Positions 1 to 5,761 of a DNA stretch of 8,585 bases are shown here, one piece after another. The stretch is from Bacteroidales bacterium Bact_16 (GTDB taxonomy: Bacteria; Bacteroidota; Bacteroidia; Bacteroidales; UBA932), in the NCBI GenBank assembly GCA_001602885.1, contig LUZH01000157.1, forward strand, positions 1 through 8,585. The letters run 5' to 3'. Made by a program: the position numbers and the translations under genes. The notes below the pieces were generated by a model, which worked only from the letters and a program-made list of their open reading frames with translations, ran no database searches and was not told the DNA's origin. Within the stretch, counting starts at the first letter, position 1; each line of letters begins with the position of its first letter.

Positions 1-812
1 TGCAGCTGGCGGATCTTGCTGTCCAGGATGTCGATGGGCTCCGGGACGGAGTTCATCTCCAGACGGAGCTTGGCGGCGGCCTCGTCCACGAGGTCGATGG
101 CCTTGTCCGGCAGGAAACGGTTGTTGATGTAGCGGTGGCTGAGGTTGACGGCCGCGATGAGCGCGTCGTCTTCGATGCTCACCCGGTGGTGGTTCTCGTA
201 TTTCTCCTTCAGGCCACGCAGGATGGCGATGGACTCGGCCGGGGTAGGCTCGTCCACCATGACTTTCTGGAATCGGCGCTCCAGGGCCTTGTCCTGCTCG
301 AAGTACTTCTGGTACTCGTCCAGGGTGGTCGAGCCGATGGTGCGCAGTTCGCCTCGCGCGAGCGCGGGCTTGAGAATATTGGAGGCGTCCATGGCGCCGG
401 AGGAGCGGCCCGCTCCGACCAGCGTGTGGATCTCGTCGATGAACAGGATGATTTCCCCCTCGCTCTCCACGACTTCCTTGACGACTCCCTTGAGCCGCTC
501 CTCGAATTCGCCCTGGTACTTGGCGCCTGCGATCAGCGCGCCCATGTCCAGGGAGAAGACCTTGCGGCTCTTGAGGTTCTCGGGCACTTGCCCGTTCACG
601 ATCTTGGTGGCGATGCCTTCGGAGATGGCGGTCTTGCCGACACCCGGCTCACCGACCAGGATGGGGTTGTTCTTGGTGCGACGACTCAGGATCTGCAGCA
701 CACGACGGATTTCCTCGTCGCGGCCGATGACCGGGTCGAGCTTTCCTTTTGCCGCAGCCTCGTTGAGGTCCACGGCGTACTTGCTTAAAAATTCGTATTT
801 GCTGGTTTCCAT
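1..812 (-). CDS. clpB: ClpB disaggregase (Hsp100), 5' part, lacking the N-terminal domain; runs off the left edge
   Basis: ClpB is a hexameric AAA+ ATPase that, with DnaK, threads aggregated proteins through its central pore in the cytoplasm. The first 270 residues are present. They contain the linker (FLSKYAVDL, 8-16), Walker A GEPGVGKT (54-61), pore loop [11 protein letters not shown] with Tyr99, Walker B ILFIDE (122-127), the arginine pair of LERRF (179-180) and the start of the middle coiled-coil domain ([20 protein letters not shown] at 267-270). The [11 protein letters not shown] and RQL signature separates it from ClpA and ClpC. ATG at 812 is the most upstream in-frame start: an in-frame TAA lies seven codons upstream, and secG ends only 73 bp away. 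The protein therefore begins at about E. coli ClpB residue 153, and the roughly 150-residue N domain is absent. This resembles the short ClpB form made from an internal start in E. coli. The second AAA+ module should lie outside the window. Family call is very firm. Confidence 0.96.
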   Translation of the reverse strand, partial: METSKYEFLSKYAVDLNEAAAKGKLDPVIGRDEEIRRVLQILSRRTKNNPILVGEPGVGKTAISEGIATKIVNGQVPENLKSRKVFSLDMGALIAGAKYQGEFEERLKGVVKEVVESEGEIILFIDEIHTLVGAGRSSGAMDASNILKPALARGELRTIGSTTLDEYQKYFEQDKALERRFQKVMVDEPTPAESIAILRGLKEKYENHHRVSIEDDALIAAVNLSHRYINNRFLPDKAIDLVDEAAAKLRLEMNSVPEPIDILDSKIRQL

Positions 813-817
813 AACAA

Positions 818-847
818 AATCGTCGGCCCGTTAGTGGGTCGACGATT
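818..847 (-). promoter_or_regulatory. Hairpin directly upstream of the clpB start (leader structure or secG terminator)
   Basis: On the minus-strand transcript an 8-bp stem (AATCGTCG pairing with CGACGATT) encloses an A-C mismatch, a further CCC/GGG stem and a 6-nt loop, ACTAAC. It is followed by TTGTT and then the clpB ATG, so the stem ends only 5 nt before the start codon. The stem's own TT plus the next TT give a short T-run, so it could be a weak intrinsic terminator for the secG operon. It could equally be a leader hairpin limiting ribosome access to clpB. The pairing is directly visible; the function is inferred. Confidence 0.6.
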
Positions 848-851
848 CTGC

Positions 852-866
852 GCTCAAATGTTGAGC
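852..866 (-). repeat. Middle inverted repeat in the secG-clpB gap
   Basis: A perfect 6-bp inverted repeat, GCTCAA and TTGAGC, with a 3-nt spacer. It is the second of three consecutive hairpins or palindromes between secG and clpB. It may be an RNA hairpin or a binding site for a dimeric regulator; the sequence alone does not decide. Confidence 0.5.
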
Positions 867-868
867 CA

Positions 869-885
869 ACTGACAAAATGTCAGT
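869..885 (-). repeat. Inverted repeat abutting the secG stop codon
   Basis: A perfect 7-bp inverted repeat (ACTGACA and TGTCAGT) with a 3-nt spacer begins at the base after the secG TAG. It lacks a following T-run, so it is not a good intrinsic terminator by itself. It could protect the 3' end of the secG mRNA or act as a palindromic operator for clpB. Confidence 0.5.
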
Positions 886-1221
886 CTATTCGGTCGGGGC
901 GTCCTGCTGGATCGGAGCGGCCGGGAACTCGGGCTGGGCGTCGGTCGCCACGTTCTCGATCTGGTCGGTCACGTCGATGGCGGTACCGTTGGTACCCAGC
1001 GTGAAGGAGGAGAAGATGGAGAAGACGAGGATGAAGACGACGAGACCCCACGTGATCTTCTCGAGGGCGTCGGCGGTCTGGCGGACACCGAAGGTCTGGT
1101 TGCCTGCCACGAAGTTGCTGGCCATACCCTCTCCCTTGCCATTCTGAAGCAGCACCACGACGATGAGCAGGATGGCTGCGAGGATGATCAGCACGGTCAA
1201 AATCACAAACAATGCATTCAT
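886..1221 (-). CDS. secG: Protein translocase subunit SecG
   Basis: SecG is the small accessory subunit of the SecYEG channel in the inner membrane and stimulates SecA-driven export. The 111-residue product has the family layout: membrane segment 1 at about residues 3-25, the conserved LLQNGKGEG loop (24-32), a short cytoplasmic loop with GVRQTADALEKITW, and membrane segment 2 at about 57-75. A polar, acidic and proline-rich tail of about 35 residues follows. Length is close to E. coli SecG. The ATG at 1221 lies 2 nt after the stop of the upstream TPR gene, so it is the last gene of the tight activator-lptE-TPR-secG cluster. A 73-nt structured gap separates it from clpB. No promoter of its own is evident. 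The tail shows no recognisable motif. Confidence 0.96.
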   Translation of the reverse strand: MNALFVILTVLIILAAILLIVVVLLQNGKGEGMASNFVAGNQTFGVRQTADALEKITWGLVVFILVFSIFSSFTLGTNGTAIDVTDQIENVATDAQPEFPAAPIQQDAPTE

Positions 1222-1223
1222 AT

Positions 1224-1811
1224 TCAGTTGTCTTTTTTGTTTATTTCGTCAATAAGGGCTGCAAAGTAAACACTTTTTTCCGGATATCGCAAAATAAGTT
1301 GTGAATAAATGTCGATCGCTTCCTGCGAATAGCCCTGTTCGAGGTAGATCCCGGCGAGCGTCTCGGTATAGAAATTCGCGTCCTGCTCCTGCTGCTCTTC
1401 CGGCTGCTCGTTGAAGCCCTCGGCGCGCGCCTTGGCGGCGAAATGGGAGAAGATGCCGTCCGTGTCGGTGCGGGCGTGCTCGTACTGGTCCTGGGAGAAG
1501 TAGTCGCCGCCGACGACATACACGCGACGCTGCTTCCTGGGCTTGTCCTGCGCGGACATGAAGGTGTCGGCGAGCCGGCGGGCGTCCTTGTCGGAGCAGT
1601 CCACGGTGCGCCCGGCGCGCAGCAGGGCCGCGAGGACGGCGCGGTCGCCCAGGTGCAGGGCGGTCTCGGCGATCTGGATTTCGGAGAGGGCGCCCTCTCC
1701 GGACATCCGGCGGCAGAGCTCCATCCGGGCGCCGCCGTACCAGGGATAGAGGGCGATGACGCCGGAGAGTTCCTCCAGGGTGAGTTTATGGATGTCTATC
1801 GGATTTACCAT
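1224..1811 (-). CDS. Conserved Bacteroidota protein with a C-terminal TPR motif (lptE-secG intergenic protein)
   Basis: A 195-residue soluble protein with no signal peptide or membrane segment, so probably cytoplasmic. The N-terminal part includes a LYPWYGGARMELCRRM segment (21-36) and amphipathic helices. A glutamate/glutamine-rich linker (about 137-144) leads to a TPR-like helix pair, TETLAGIYLEQGYSQEAIDIYSQL (149-172), then LRYPEKS. ATG at 1811 is preferred over an in-frame ATG at 1868. It gives an ATGGTAA overlap of 7 nt with the lptE stop and a sensible start (MVNPIDIHKLTLEEL), whereas the longer version adds a basic stretch encoded inside lptE. A protein of this type commonly sits between lptE and secG in Bacteroidales, to my knowledge. 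Exact function is unknown; TPRs suggest a protein-binding or scaffold role tied to envelope biogenesis. Confidence 0.85.
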   Translation of the reverse strand: MVNPIDIHKLTLEELSGVIALYPWYGGARMELCRRMSGEGALSEIQIAETALHLGDRAVLAALLRAGRTVDCSDKDARRLADTFMSAQDKPRKQRRVYVVGGDYFSQDQYEHARTDTDGIFSHFAAKARAEGFNEQPEEQQEQDANFYTETLAGIYLEQGYSQEAIDIYSQLILRYPEKSVYFAALIDEINKKDN

Positions 1812-2317
1812 TGGGCGACGGTGGCGTTGAAGATGTCTTCGGTCAGTTTCTTGACGATTTCCTCGCACAGCTGGCCTTCGACCGCTTCGAGCGACAGGTT
1901 GGAGTCGAAGTCGGCGTAGTGGGAGATGGATTTGTCGGAGAAATCGTCCTCGGGGTATTTGCGGTTGGTGAAGCTCACGCGGACGGTGACGGTCAGGCGG
2001 CTCTGCGTGGCGACTTCTTCGGTCGAGATCGCGGCGGCGTTGACGGAGTAGCCCGTGATCTCGCCGGTGATCTCCAGGTCGGGGTCGGTGTCGACCTGCT
2101 CCAGGCTGGTCATCTTGCGGAACTGGGTGCGGAGGGATTCCGTCAGGTCGCTGCTCAGCGTCGGGTTGACCTTCTGGGCCTTGTATTCGAACAGCTCGAT
2201 GTGGATGGTCTTGACATCGCTCTGGATCGAGGTGCCGGAGAAGGAATAGATGCCGCAGGCGCTGAGGCCCAGCGCCGCGCCAGCAAGCAGGAGGAGGCGG
2301 ATCAGGATGCTTCTCAT
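1805..2317 (-). CDS. lptE: LPS-assembly lipoprotein LptE
   Basis: LptE plugs the LptD beta-barrel and helps deliver lipopolysaccharide to the outer leaflet of the outer membrane. The 170-residue product begins with a lipoprotein signal peptide (MRSILIRLLLLAGAALG) and a lipobox LSAC with the acylated cysteine at 21, followed by GIYSFSGTS. The core segments (IQSDVKTIHIELF, NPTLSSDLTESLRTQF, DPDLEITGEITGYSVNAAA and TVRVSFTNRK) fit the Bacteroidota LptE family. ATG at 2317 is chosen over one at 2341 because it gives a clean signal peptide and an ATGA overlap with the activator's stop. The stop overlaps the next gene's start (ATGGTAA). It is therefore translationally linked on both sides. Residues after the cysteine are not acidic, so retention on the periplasmic face is expected. 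LptD is not in the window. Confidence 0.9.
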   Translation of the reverse strand: MRSILIRLLLLAGAALGLSACGIYSFSGTSIQSDVKTIHIELFEYKAQKVNPTLSSDLTESLRTQFRKMTSLEQVDTDPDLEITGEITGYSVNAAAISTEEVATQSRLTVTVRVSFTNRKYPEDDFSDKSISHYADFDSNLSLEAVEGQLCEEIVKKLTEDIFNATVAQW

Positions 2318-3528
2318 ACGCGTTTGCCTTTTTCTTTCCATTCCGCGAGCTTGCGGTAGATGGTGCGTTCGGAGATGCCGAGCTCCGCGGCGGCCGGCTT
2401 GACCTTGCCGCCGTGCTTGGCGAGGGCGCGCTCGATCAGTTCGTCGCTGGCCTTGCGGATGGAGATGCCCTCCAGGGAGGCTTCCGGCTCGGAGAGCTGC
2501 TCCTCCGGTTCGTCGGCGGGCATCGGCATGTAGTGGGGCAGCCCGGCGGGCATCGGCTGCTGCGCGGCTCCGCCGGCGTTGACGATGTCCTTGAGGCGGT
2601 CCACTTCCTGCTTGAGGTCGAGGATGGCCTTGATGATCATCTGCTTGTCGCTGTCAGACATGCTGCCGGCGGCGCCCGCGGGGCCGGTGGTGGCGGGCAG
2701 CATCGAGTCCTTCTCGTCCGGCAGGTAGCGCATCAGCGCCGCCGGGCCGAGCTCGACGCGCTCGGAGCCGGGCGTGACGGGCCGCGATTCGAGGGCCGTC
2801 ACCGTCTCCGCCACGTTCTTGAGCTGGCGGATGTTGCCGGGCCAGCGGTAGGCGGTCAGCATCGAGATGGCGTCGTGGTTGAGGTTGACCTTGCAGAGGT
2901 TGTAGCGCTCGGAGAAGTCCGAGGTGAATTTGCGGAAGAGGAGGTAGATGTCGTCCTTGTTGCGCTCGCGCAGGGCGGGCATCTGGATCTGGATGCCGGT
3001 CAGGCGGTAGTAGAGGTCCTCGCGGAACTTGCCCGTGGCCACGGCGTAGGCCAGGTTGACGTTGGTCGCGGCGATCACGCGCACGTCGGTCTTCTCCACC
3101 TTGGAGGAGCCGACCTTCATGAACTCGCCGTTCTGCAGGACGCGCAGCAGCAGGGCCTGTGTCTCGCGCGGCAGCTCGCCGATCTCGTCCAGGAAGAGCG
3201 TGCCGCCGTCGGCCTCCTCGAAGTAGCCTTTCCGCTCGCCGATGGCGCCCGTGAAGGCTCCCTTCTCGTGGCCGAACAGCTCGGCGTTGATGGTCCCTTC
3301 GGGGATGGCTCCGCAGTTGACTGCCAGGTATTTGCCGTTCTTGCGGCGGCTGAACTGGTGGATGATCTGCGGGATCGTCTCCTTGCCGACGCCGCTCTCG
3401 CCCGTGATCAGGACGGTGAGGTCCGTGGGAGCCACGGCCACGGCCGTCTCGAGGGCGCGGTTGAGCCCGGCGTCATTGCCTATGATGTCGTATTTATTCT
3501 TGAGTCTCTGGAGTTCTTGCATTTCCAT
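2314..3528 (-). CDS. Sigma-54-dependent (NtrC-family) transcriptional activator without a sensory domain
   Basis: An AAA+ bacterial enhancer-binding protein of 404 residues that should remodel RNA polymerase carrying sigma-54 (RpoN). A short N terminus leads at about residue 15 (IIGNDAGLNRAL) into the AAA+ core: Walker A GESGVGKE (43-50), the sigma-54-contacting GAFTGA loop (90-95), Walker B GGTLFLDE (108-115), the FREDLYYRL segment (168-176) and sensor II WPGNIRQL (229-236). A linker of about 100 residues follows, with a predicted coiled coil (DLKQEVDRLKDIV, 304-316) and a Pro/Met/Ala-rich stretch. A Fis-type helix-turn-helix (KVKPAAAELGISERTIYRKLAEW, 375-397) ends the protein. There is no receiver, PAS or GAF domain, so activity is presumably set by expression or a partner. 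ATG 3528 is the likely start; TTG 3537 and ATG 3522 are alternatives. It heads the lptE-secG cluster. Confidence 0.93.
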   Translation of the reverse strand: MEMQELQRLKNKYDIIGNDAGLNRALETAVAVAPTDLTVLITGESGVGKETIPQIIHQFSRRKNGKYLAVNCGAIPEGTINAELFGHEKGAFTGAIGERKGYFEEADGGTLFLDEIGELPRETQALLLRVLQNGEFMKVGSSKVEKTDVRVIAATNVNLAYAVATGKFREDLYYRLTGIQIQMPALRERNKDDIYLLFRKFTSDFSERYNLCKVNLNHDAISMLTAYRWPGNIRQLKNVAETVTALESRPVTPGSERVELGPAALMRYLPDEKDSMLPATTGPAGAAGSMSDSDKQMIIKAILDLKQEVDRLKDIVNAGGAAQQPMPAGLPHYMPMPADEPEEQLSEPEASLEGISIRKASDELIERALAKHGGKVKPAAAELGISERTIYRKLAEWKEKGKRV

Positions 3529-3534
3529 AGAGAG

Positions 3535-3542
3535 CAAAGTTA
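3535..3542 (-). promoter_or_regulatory. Candidate -7 box for the activator-lptE-TPR-secG operon
   Basis: TAACTTTG on the minus strand matches the Bacteroidota -7 consensus TAnnTTTG. No clear TTTG lies 19-21 nt upstream, so the -33 element is weak or missing. Transcription would start a few bases before ATG 3528, giving a nearly leaderless mRNA. It overlaps the possible TTG start at 3537, which argues against that start. Confidence 0.5.
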
Positions 3543-3553
3543 AGGATATTTTT

Positions 3554-3561
3554 TATATTTG
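3554..3561 (+). promoter_or_regulatory. Candidate -7 box for the OmpA-like lipoprotein gene
   Basis: TATATTTG is an exact match to TAnnTTTG. The expected -33 TTTG is not obvious. A start site near 3566 would leave a leader of about 27 nt, rich in A and T and without a Shine-Dalgarno sequence, as is usual in this phylum. It lies 11 bp from the opposing minus-strand -7 box. Confidence 0.55.
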
Positions 3562-3592
3562 TGAACTGATTCATATCCACTAACGACTAACC

Positions 3593-5248
3593 ATGTTGAA
3601 AATGAAACGTTTTCTGAAAATCCTCATCCTGGGCGCCGCTGTCGTGAGCGCGGCCGCTTGTTCCAAGTCCCGCGCCGAACAGATGAAGCTCGCCGAAAAG
3701 CTGCAGATCGACTGCACGCCGGAGGTCCTCGCCCTCGTCGGAGACCAGATCCCCGTGGACCTGGCCGTGACATACCCTGACGGTTATTTCCATCCCAAGG
3801 CCATCCTTGAAGTCACTCCCGTGCTGGTCTATGCCGGCGGCGAGGAGCAGAAGGGCCCGACCTTCACCTACCAGGGCGAGAAGGTCCTCGACAACTACAA
3901 GGTCGTCGCCAAGACGGGCGGCACCGTGCGCGAGCATTTCGCCTTCGACTACGAAGAAGGCATGGAGCAGGCCTACCTCGAGCTCCGCGGCGTCGCGCGC
4001 TACAAGGACAAGGAGATTGCCATCCCGGCGGTCAAGGTGGCCGACGGCACGGTCGTGACCCAGCTGCTCGCCGAGGCGGGCGGCGAATACAGCTACAAGA
4101 AGGACAACTACCAGGCCGTCCTGCACGAGCAGGCCGAGGGCCAGGTGATGTATGACTACAACTCCGCCGCGATCAAGGGCAGCGAGCTCCGCTCCCGCTC
4201 GATCAAGGAGCTGCAGGCCGCCCTCGAGGCTATCGGGGCCGACCCGCGCTACACGGTCAAGGGCACGAGCGTCGTGGCCTACGCGTCCCCCGAGGGCGGC
4301 GAGGCCTACAACGCCAAGCTCTCCGACAAGCGCGCCGCCTCCGCCCAGAAGGCCTGGAGCAAGGTGACGGGCGAGAAGGCCCCCGACAACCTGGAGGTGC
4401 GCAGCATCGGCCAGGACTGGGAGGGCTTCCGCGAGGCCGTCGAGAATTCCGACATCGAGGACAAGGACCTGATCCTGCGCGTGCTGTCGATGTACAGCGA
4501 CCCGGCCGTGCGCGAGAGCGAGATCAAGAACATGTCCAAGGTCTATACCGAGATCAACAAGAACGTCTTCCCGGAGCTGCGCCGCGCCCGCTTCATCACG
4601 GAGCTGGACTACCAGAATTTCTCCGACGAGGAGCTCGTCGAGCTCTCGAAGCAGGCCATTGACGTCCTCGACGAGGAGGGCCTGCTCCGCGTGGCCTCCA
4701 TCGCGGACAACGCCTCCCGCAAGGCCGAGCTCTATGAGAAGGCCGTGCAGAAATACGCCTCCGACCGCGCCCGCTTCAACCTCGCGGCCCTCGCGCTGGA
4801 CGACCGCCGTCCGGACGCCGCCGCGAAATATCTGGACGCCATCAAGGACCAGGATGCCGACGTGCTCAACGCCCGCGGCGTCGTGGAGCTGCAGCGCGGC
4901 GACCGCAAGCGCGCCGCCGAGTGGTTCCGCAAGGCCGGCACCGACGAGGCCAAGGCCAACCTGGGCCTGGTGGACCTTCTGGACGGCAACTATGACGCCG
5001 CCGCCCGCGAGCTCGAAGGCACGCACGGCGTCAACGGCGCCATCGCCAGCCTGCTGGCCGGCCGCCTGGACGAGGCCGAGGCCCGCGTGACCTGCCACTG
5101 CGCCCGCGCCGAGTACGTCCGCGCCATCATCGCGGCCCGCAAGGGCGACGCGGAGGGCGTGCGCGAGCACCTGGCCGGTGTCGAGGCGAAGAGCAAGGCC
5201 CTCTACGAGAAGGCCCGTAAAGATGTAGAGTTCGCGAAATTCAGATAG
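3593..5248 (+). CDS. Predicted envelope lipoprotein with an OmpA-like domain and TPR-like repeats
   Basis: I do not recognise a named gene. The 551-residue product starts with a lipoprotein signal peptide (MKRFLKILILGAAVVS) and an acceptable lipobox AAAC with Cys23. It lacks the acidic residues after the cysteine that favour surface display in Bacteroidota, so a periplasm-facing anchor is likelier. Residues about 35-160 look beta-rich. Residues about 183-340 resemble an OmpA-like fold: VMYDYNSAAIKGSELRSRSIKEL, then VVAYASPEGGEAYNAKLSDKRAASAQ. The conserved Arg is kept (Arg247), but the usual peptidoglycan-contacting Asp of the GHTD motif is replaced in ASPEG. Residues about 375-535 are helical with TPR character (AELYEKAVQKY; AAEWFRKAGTDEAKANLGLVDLLDGNYDAAARELEG). 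A CHC triplet lies at 501-503. Start is ATG 3593 or ATG 3602. It is monocistronic and divergent from the sigma-54 activator. An envelope-scaffold role is inference. Confidence 0.85.
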   Translation: MLKMKRFLKILILGAAVVSAAACSKSRAEQMKLAEKLQIDCTPEVLALVGDQIPVDLAVTYPDGYFHPKAILEVTPVLVYAGGEEQKGPTFTYQGEKVLDNYKVVAKTGGTVREHFAFDYEEGMEQAYLELRGVARYKDKEIAIPAVKVADGTVVTQLLAEAGGEYSYKKDNYQAVLHEQAEGQVMYDYNSAAIKGSELRSRSIKELQAALEAIGADPRYTVKGTSVVAYASPEGGEAYNAKLSDKRAASAQKAWSKVTGEKAPDNLEVRSIGQDWEGFREAVENSDIEDKDLILRVLSMYSDPAVRESEIKNMSKVYTEINKNVFPELRRARFITELDYQNFSDEELVELSKQAIDVLDEEGLLRVASIADNASRKAELYEKAVQKYASDRARFNLAALALDDRRPDAAAKYLDAIKDQDADVLNARGVVELQRGDRKRAAEWFRKAGTDEAKANLGLVDLLDGNYDAAARELEGTHGVNGAIASLLAGRLDEAEARVTCHCARAEYVRAIIAARKGDAEGVREHLAGVEAKSKALYEKARKDVEFAKFR

Positions 5249-5263
5249 TTAGCTGATCGGAAT

Positions 5264-5294
5264 TTTGCTATTTACAAGATTTTGCGTATATTTG
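5264..5294 (+). promoter_or_regulatory. Promoter of the rpsL-rpsG-fusA-rpsJ operon
   Basis: TTTG (5264-5267) is followed by exactly 19 nt and then TATATTTG (5287-5294), a perfect match to the Bacteroidota housekeeping promoter TTTG-N19-TAnnTTTG. Transcription should start within a few bases after 5294, at about 5298-5301. The promoter lies just 15 nt beyond the stop codon of the upstream lipoprotein gene. It would drive the ribosomal operon independently of any rpoBC read-through. Confidence 0.85.
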
Positions 5295-5296
5295 CA

Positions 5297-5320
5297 GCCC
5301 CCAAAACAAGGGGGCTTTTT
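5297..5320 (+). terminator. GC-rich hairpin plus T-run at the predicted rpsL transcription start
   Basis: GCCCCC (5297-5302) and GGGGGC (5310-5315) form a perfect 6-bp stem around a 7-nt A-rich loop, followed by TTTTT. For transcripts of the lipoprotein gene, which ends at 5248, this is a textbook intrinsic terminator. For the rpsL promoter it lies at +1, too close for ordinary termination of freshly started RNA. There it would instead form a 5'-terminal stem-loop on the ribosomal-protein mRNA. The structure is directly visible; its dual use is inferred. Confidence 0.7.
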
Positions 5321-5345
5321 ATAATTTATTTATTAACAACTATTT

Positions 5346-5717
5346 ATGCCTACAATTCAACAATTGGTTCGCAAAGGACGCGAGGTTATCGAGGTCAAGT
5401 CGAAATCTCGTGCGTTGGATGCTTGCCCTCAGAAGCGTGGCGTATGCCTGAGAGTCTATACGACGACTCCCAAGAAGCCGAACTCCGCTATGCGTAAGGT
5501 CGCGCGTGTACGTCTCACGAATTCCAAAGAGGTCAATGCTTACATTCCGGGCGAGGGACACAACCTGCAGGAGCACTCCATCGTGCTCGTGCGCGGTGGT
5601 CGTGTCAAGGACCTCCCTGGTGTACGTTACCACATCCTCCGCGGTGCTTTGGATACTGCCGGCGTGGAAGGACGGACCCAGTCCCGTTCGCTCTACGGCG
5701 CCAAGAGGCCGAAGTAA
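5346..5717 (+). CDS. rpsL: Small ribosomal subunit protein uS12
   Basis: S12 lies at the decoding centre of the 30S subunit and controls translational accuracy. The 123-residue product matches the family end to end: [70 protein letters not shown] and a basic tail ending YGAKRPK. Lys43 (in TPKKPNS) and Lys88 (in RVKDLP), the usual streptomycin-resistance positions, are both wild-type lysine. Asp89, the residue modified by RimO in E. coli, is present. ATG 5346 follows an AT-rich leader of about 45 nt without a Shine-Dalgarno sequence. It is the first gene of the operon. In Bacteroides this gene follows rpoB/rpoC; here it has its own promoter next to an unrelated gene. Confidence 0.99.
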   Translation: MPTIQQLVRKGREVIEVKSKSRALDACPQKRGVCLRVYTTTPKKPNSAMRKVARVRLTNSKEVNAYIPGEGHNLQEHSIVLVRGGRVKDLPGVRYHILRGALDTAGVEGRTQSRSLYGAKRPK

Positions 5718-5761
5718 TTGCGGAAGAATGAGGTTTAAATTTTAATTTTTTCACATTTACC

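Noticed and set aside
135..834. Plus-strand frames of 217 and 229 codons opposite clpB
   Set aside because: Both are shadows of the conserved ClpB frame and have no recognisable features.
813..885. CIRCE or CtsR heat-shock operator upstream of clpB
   Set aside because: The inverted repeats do not match TTAGCACTC-N9-GAGTGCTAA, and there is no tandem AGGTCAAA-type repeat.
2413..3543. A 376-codon plus-strand frame across the sigma-54 activator
   Set aside because: It is antisense to a protein with all AAA+ motifs intact, and has a biased, motif-free composition.
3587..5170. A 527-codon open frame antisense to the OmpA-like lipoprotein gene
   Set aside because: The composition is almost only Ala, Leu, Val, Gly, Asp and His, typical of a shadow of a GC-rich gene. 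The plus-strand frame has a signal peptide, a lipobox and domain motifs and is clearly the real one.
5378..5561. Possible streptomycin-resistance substitutions in S12
   Set aside because: Lys43 and Lys88 are both the wild-type residues, so no resistance change is visible.
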